Under the pieces are notes generated by a model that searched no databases, was not told the DNA's origin, and saw only the letters and a list, made by a program, of their open reading frames with translations. DNA of 7,979 nt from a bacterium. GTDB taxonomy: Bacteria > Patescibacteriota > Saccharimonadia > Saccharimonadales > Saccharimonadaceae. Made by a program: the position numbers and the translations under genes. Position 1 is the first letter of the stretch, and the number at the start of each line of letters is the position of its first letter. This document shows positions 6,202-7,979 of the stretch, piece after piece. The DNA is taken from contig JAKQOF010000008.1 in the NCBI GenBank assembly GCA_029565375.1, positions 1 through 7,979 of the forward strand, written 5' to 3'.

Positions 6202-7055
6202 ATAATTACTTGGTACAGTAGAACCATTGTTACGACAAAGCCTGTGAAGAGATTCAACCAAATGAATCGACGCCAGGCTTTGTTTGTACCTGCCGATAGC
6301 GCGTCTGTAACATTCCAGTAACGGATAACATTTGCAACGTATATCAGACCAGCAACACCAATAATGGATGCCGGTACACCTTGTAGGATAATAATGATTG
6401 AAGCGATTAGGTAAAGCATCACAACAAGTCGAATGGTGATTTTTGCTCCAAAGACGGTAGCGATGGAAGCTATCTTTGCTTTACGGTCTGGAATGATGTC
6501 CTGAACAGCACCGAGTGCGTGGCTGGCCATACCCCATAAAAAGAACGCAAGAATATATGGCCAGGCGTTGGGCTGAAGGCCGGTTAAGAGTAATGCGTAG
6601 ACGGCAGGTCCCACGAAGTGAATGCTACTGGTGATGGAATCAATGACAGGTCGTTCTTTGAATCGGAGGCCCTTGATCGAATAGGCGACAACAAAGAACG
6701 TAAGAACAAGTAGCCCAAGCCCTGCAACAACGTTGCCAAGGAGCAACATAATGATAGTAAGGGGGACAGTAAGTACCAATGACCCTATAACGATAGTAGG
6801 ATGAAAGGCTTTTTGCTCGCGCATACCCTCGATACCACCTTTACGAGGATTACGAATATCAGATTCATAATCAAATACATCGTTGATGCCGTACATTAAT
6901 AAGTTGTAGGGAAAAATGAAATACAGCGTCGCGATAAAGAACAGGGGATCGAGTGCACCGCCTGAAATGAGGTACGCAGCAGCGAATGGGTAGGCTGTAT
7001 TTGGCCAGGATATAGGTCGAGAGACAAGAATGAGTTTTTTGATTGTGTGTATCAT
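6198..7055 (-). CDS. crtEb: Lycopene elongase, UbiA family (CrtEb-like)
   Basis: This 285-residue integral membrane prenyltransferase most resembles CrtEb of Corynebacterium, which adds dimethylallyl (C5) units to both ends of lycopene to give C50 flavuxanthin. The N-terminus (LVSRPISWPNTAYPF) and the first Asp-rich motif NDVFDYESD (58-66), followed by IRNPRKGG, are close to what I recall of that protein. The second Asp motif is QDIIPD (185-190), followed by IASIATVFGA. About eight hydrophobic helices span the chain and the length is normal. RFKERPVIDSITSS (131-144) is another match. The start overlaps the crtYf-like stop in an ATGA, with AAGGAG at 7067-7072 upstream, so it is the last gene of the crt operon. 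Haloarchaeal-type bacterioruberin elongases are an alternative, but the neighbours favour the corynebacterial type. Confidence 0.92.
   Translation of the reverse strand: MIHTIKKLILVSRPISWPNTAYPFAAAYLISGGALDPLFFIATLYFIFPYNLLMYGINDVFDYESDIRNPRKGGIEGMREQKAFHPTIVIGSLVLTVPLTIIMLLLGNVVAGLGLLVLTFFVVAYSIKGLRFKERPVIDSITSSIHFVGPAVYALLLTGLQPNAWPYILAFFLWGMASHALGAVQDIIPDRKAKIASIATVFGAKITIRLVVMLYLIASIIIILQGVPASIIGVAGLIYVANVIRYWNVTDALSAGTNKAWRRFIWLNLFTGFVVTMVLLYQVII
6235..6283 (+). terminator. Long hairpin inside the crtEb 3' coding end
   Basis: ACAAAGCCTG (6235-6244) pairs perfectly with CAGGCTTTGT (6274-6283), and inside it GATTCA (6251-6256) pairs with TGAATC (6263-6268) around a 6-base loop. On the plus strand the stem ends in TTTGTTTGT. 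There is no intergenic space between the convergent DUF4190 and crtEb genes, so this is the best candidate terminator for the plus-strand transcript. The T-tract is weak, so the role is uncertain. Confidence 0.5.
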
Positions 7056-7354
7056 GATTTTTTTTGCTCCTTTTTAAACGACAGCTTCATCCAAATAGTA
7101 GGGACAATAACACTAGCGGCAATTGCATAAAAGAAGTCCTCTATCGGTGCGGTACCAATAGTAATACCGAGAATGTTGTCTGGGTTGTATGCGACGATGT
7201 TTGTTCCGACAATGACTGAATCAAAGATGGCTGTAAGAACGATGCTGACACCAAGTGTTACCCACCATGCCTTACTAGGACGTCGCCACTTGATACGAAG
7301 TGCAAGTGTGACTACAGACAAAAATATCAGGTTAAGGATTATGTACGTGGCCAT
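7052..7354 (-). CDS. crtYf: Carotenoid cyclase subunit (CrtYf/CrtYd-like)
   Basis: This 100-residue protein belongs to the small lycopene cyclase domain family, which works as a heterodimer with its neighbour. Three hydrophobic helices lie at about 3-20, 29-48 and 74-90. The signature PIEDFFY (70-76) and the preceding FDSVIVG (44-50), AYNPDNILGI and IGTAPIED segments are typical. In Corynebacterium the CrtYe/CrtYf pair forms epsilon rings on C50 flavuxanthin; in Brevibacterium the related CrtYc/CrtYd pair forms beta rings on lycopene. The adjacent elongase favours the C50 role. AGGAGG (7364-7369) lies nine bases before the ATG. The start overlaps the crtYe-like 3' end by 16 bases. Eight A residues occur just before the stop on the coding strand. 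Ring type cannot be read from the sequence. Confidence 0.85.
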   Translation of the reverse strand: MATYIILNLIFLSVVTLALRIKWRRPSKAWWVTLGVSIVLTAIFDSVIVGTNIVAYNPDNILGITIGTAPIEDFFYAIAASVIVPTIWMKLSFKKEQKKS

Positions 7355-7656
7355 CGTTTTCGCCCTCCTGTATAGAGTAACAAGACAGTGTAGTTAAGTA
7401 GAAAAAGGAAGAACAGTTCTTCGATAGGGAAATGCGGGAAAATGCGAATTGGTAACATGTATGGGCTCATGCCATCAAAGAAAATATGTAGCGATATCCC
7501 GAGGATATCCCAAATGATAAACAGAATCATAGCAGACCCGATGGTCACTGCGCTGCGTTTTGCGTCGTGCCAAAATGCAAGTGAGAAGCGTCTGTCGATC
7601 AGCGTTAAGCATCCAATCGACACAACGAGTGCGATAAGGTAGAACCACTGCGTCAT
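7339..7656 (-). CDS. crtYe: Carotenoid cyclase subunit (CrtYe/CrtYc-like)
   Basis: This 105-residue membrane protein is the other half of the heterodimeric carotenoid cyclase. Hydrophobic helices are at about 3-20, 38-58 and 79-96. The signature PIEELFF (77-83), preceded by LPIRIFPHF, and the earlier FIIWDILGI segment match the lycopene cyclase domain family. A short basic C-terminal tail (GGRKRWPRT) follows. The open frame extends upstream into crtI, but I chose the ATG at 7656 because it lies one base after the crtI stop (TAA, C, ATG) and begins directly at the first helix. No strong Shine-Dalgarno site is visible, so translation is likely coupled to crtI. The last 16 bases overlap the crtYf-like gene. 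Confidence 0.85.
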   Translation of the reverse strand: MTQWFYLIALVVSIGCLTLIDRRFSLAFWHDAKRSAVTIGSAMILFIIWDILGISLHIFFDGMSPYMLPIRIFPHFPIEELFFLFLLNYTVLLLYTGGRKRWPRT

Positions 7657-7657
7657 G

Positions 7658-7979
7658 TTAGTCGTTACCGCCCAGCTGCCTAATGGATGCAATACGTCCA
7701 CCGTTTTTGTCGCCAGCGAGTCGCTTGTAGACAAGCTCGGCACCAATCAGACACATTGGTAGTCCAATGCCCGGCACGGTGCTCCCGCCAACGTAATAGA
7801 GGTTTTTAACTTTTTTGCTGATATTTGGTGTTCGAAAGAACGCACTTTGCTTGAGGATATGTGATGGTCCAAGTGCTGTATTTTGCCAAGCATGATAGTT
7901 TGTTCCAAAGTCATTTGGGGTAACAATTGTCTGACTGACGATGCGGCTTGAAAGTTCGACCCCAGTCATTGCTTCAATG
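7658..7979 (-). CDS. crtI: Phytoene desaturase CrtI, C-terminal fragment (runs off window)
   Basis: Only the last 106 residues or so are in the window; the start lies beyond the right edge. CrtI is the FAD-dependent enzyme that desaturates phytoene to lycopene. The visible part carries the family's C-terminal signature: TPNDFGTNYHAWQNTALGPSH, QSAFFRTPNISKKVKNLYYV and the final FAD-binding stretch GGSTVPGIGLPMCLIGAELV. The GGSTVPGIGLPM variant, as opposed to GASTHPGGGVP, is the form I associate with Gram-positive C50-type enzymes. It ends one base before the crtYe-like ATG, making it the first visible gene of the crt operon. crtE and crtB would be expected further upstream, off the window. Confidence 0.92.
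   Translation of the reverse strand, partial: IEAMTGVELSSRIVSQTIVTPNDFGTNYHAWQNTALGPSHILKQSAFFRTPNISKKVKNLYYVGGSTVPGIGLPMCLIGAELVYKRLAGDKNGGRIASIRQLGGND

Noticed and set aside
7657..7746. Longer crtYe start at 7746
   Set aside because: The extra 30 residues lie in the crtI coding region and are polar and unlike the family. The ATG directly after the crtI stop fits operon spacing and the first helix.
1..7979. CRISPR array, insertion sequence, tRNA or prophage genes
   Set aside because: No regularly spaced repeats, transposase or integrase motifs, or tRNA cloverleaf were visible on either strand.

Overview
The window looks like a bacterial chromosome segment using the standard stop code: TAA, TAG and TGA all end real genes. 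GC is moderate, mid-40s by eye, and the genes are tightly packed. My best guess is a Patescibacteria/CPR genome, probably Saccharibacteria-like. This is an inference from the lemA-htpX pair, a very divergent zinc-finger-less LigA and an atypical RdgB/HAM1 protein. A low-GC actinobacterium is the main alternative, because the pigment genes are of actinobacterial type. I saw no mobile element, CRISPR array, tRNA or rRNA.

Positions 1-632 hold no convincing protein gene. They contain a 17-bp hairpin (10-52), an intrinsic terminator (113-139), a probable small structured RNA of unknown family (about 159-320) with its own extended -10 promoter and terminator, and two mutually inverted near-palindromes (327-355 and 416-438). 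The extended -10 promoter of the next operon follows, with a perfect palindrome just upstream of its -10 box.

Positions 633-5789 form one plus-strand run with gaps of 27 nt or less, or overlaps: lemA, htpX (membrane protease), an unidentified multi-pass membrane protein, ligA (NAD+-dependent DNA ligase) and an rdgB/HAM1-like nucleotide pyrophosphatase. It joins membrane quality control to replication and nucleotide-pool genes. LigA lacks all four zinc-finger cysteines and has substitutions at two NAD+-binding positions of domain Ia. The RdgB-like protein lacks the family's GFGYDP motif. A DUF4190 membrane protein (5848-6201) follows with its own promoter and a strong Shine-Dalgarno sequence.

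Positions 6198-7979 are read on the minus strand and hold the distal part of a carotenoid operon in the order crtI (C-terminal part only), crtYe-like, crtYf-like, crtEb-like. The genes are separated by one base or overlap by 4-16 bases. The order and motifs match the C50 carotenoid (decaprenoxanthin/flavuxanthin type) pathway known from Corynebacterium: CrtI makes lycopene, CrtEb adds C5 units to both ends, and the CrtYe/CrtYf pair cyclises the ends. The crtEb and DUF4190 genes converge and share a CTAG containing both stop codons. A hairpin inside the crtEb 3' coding end may terminate plus-strand transcription.
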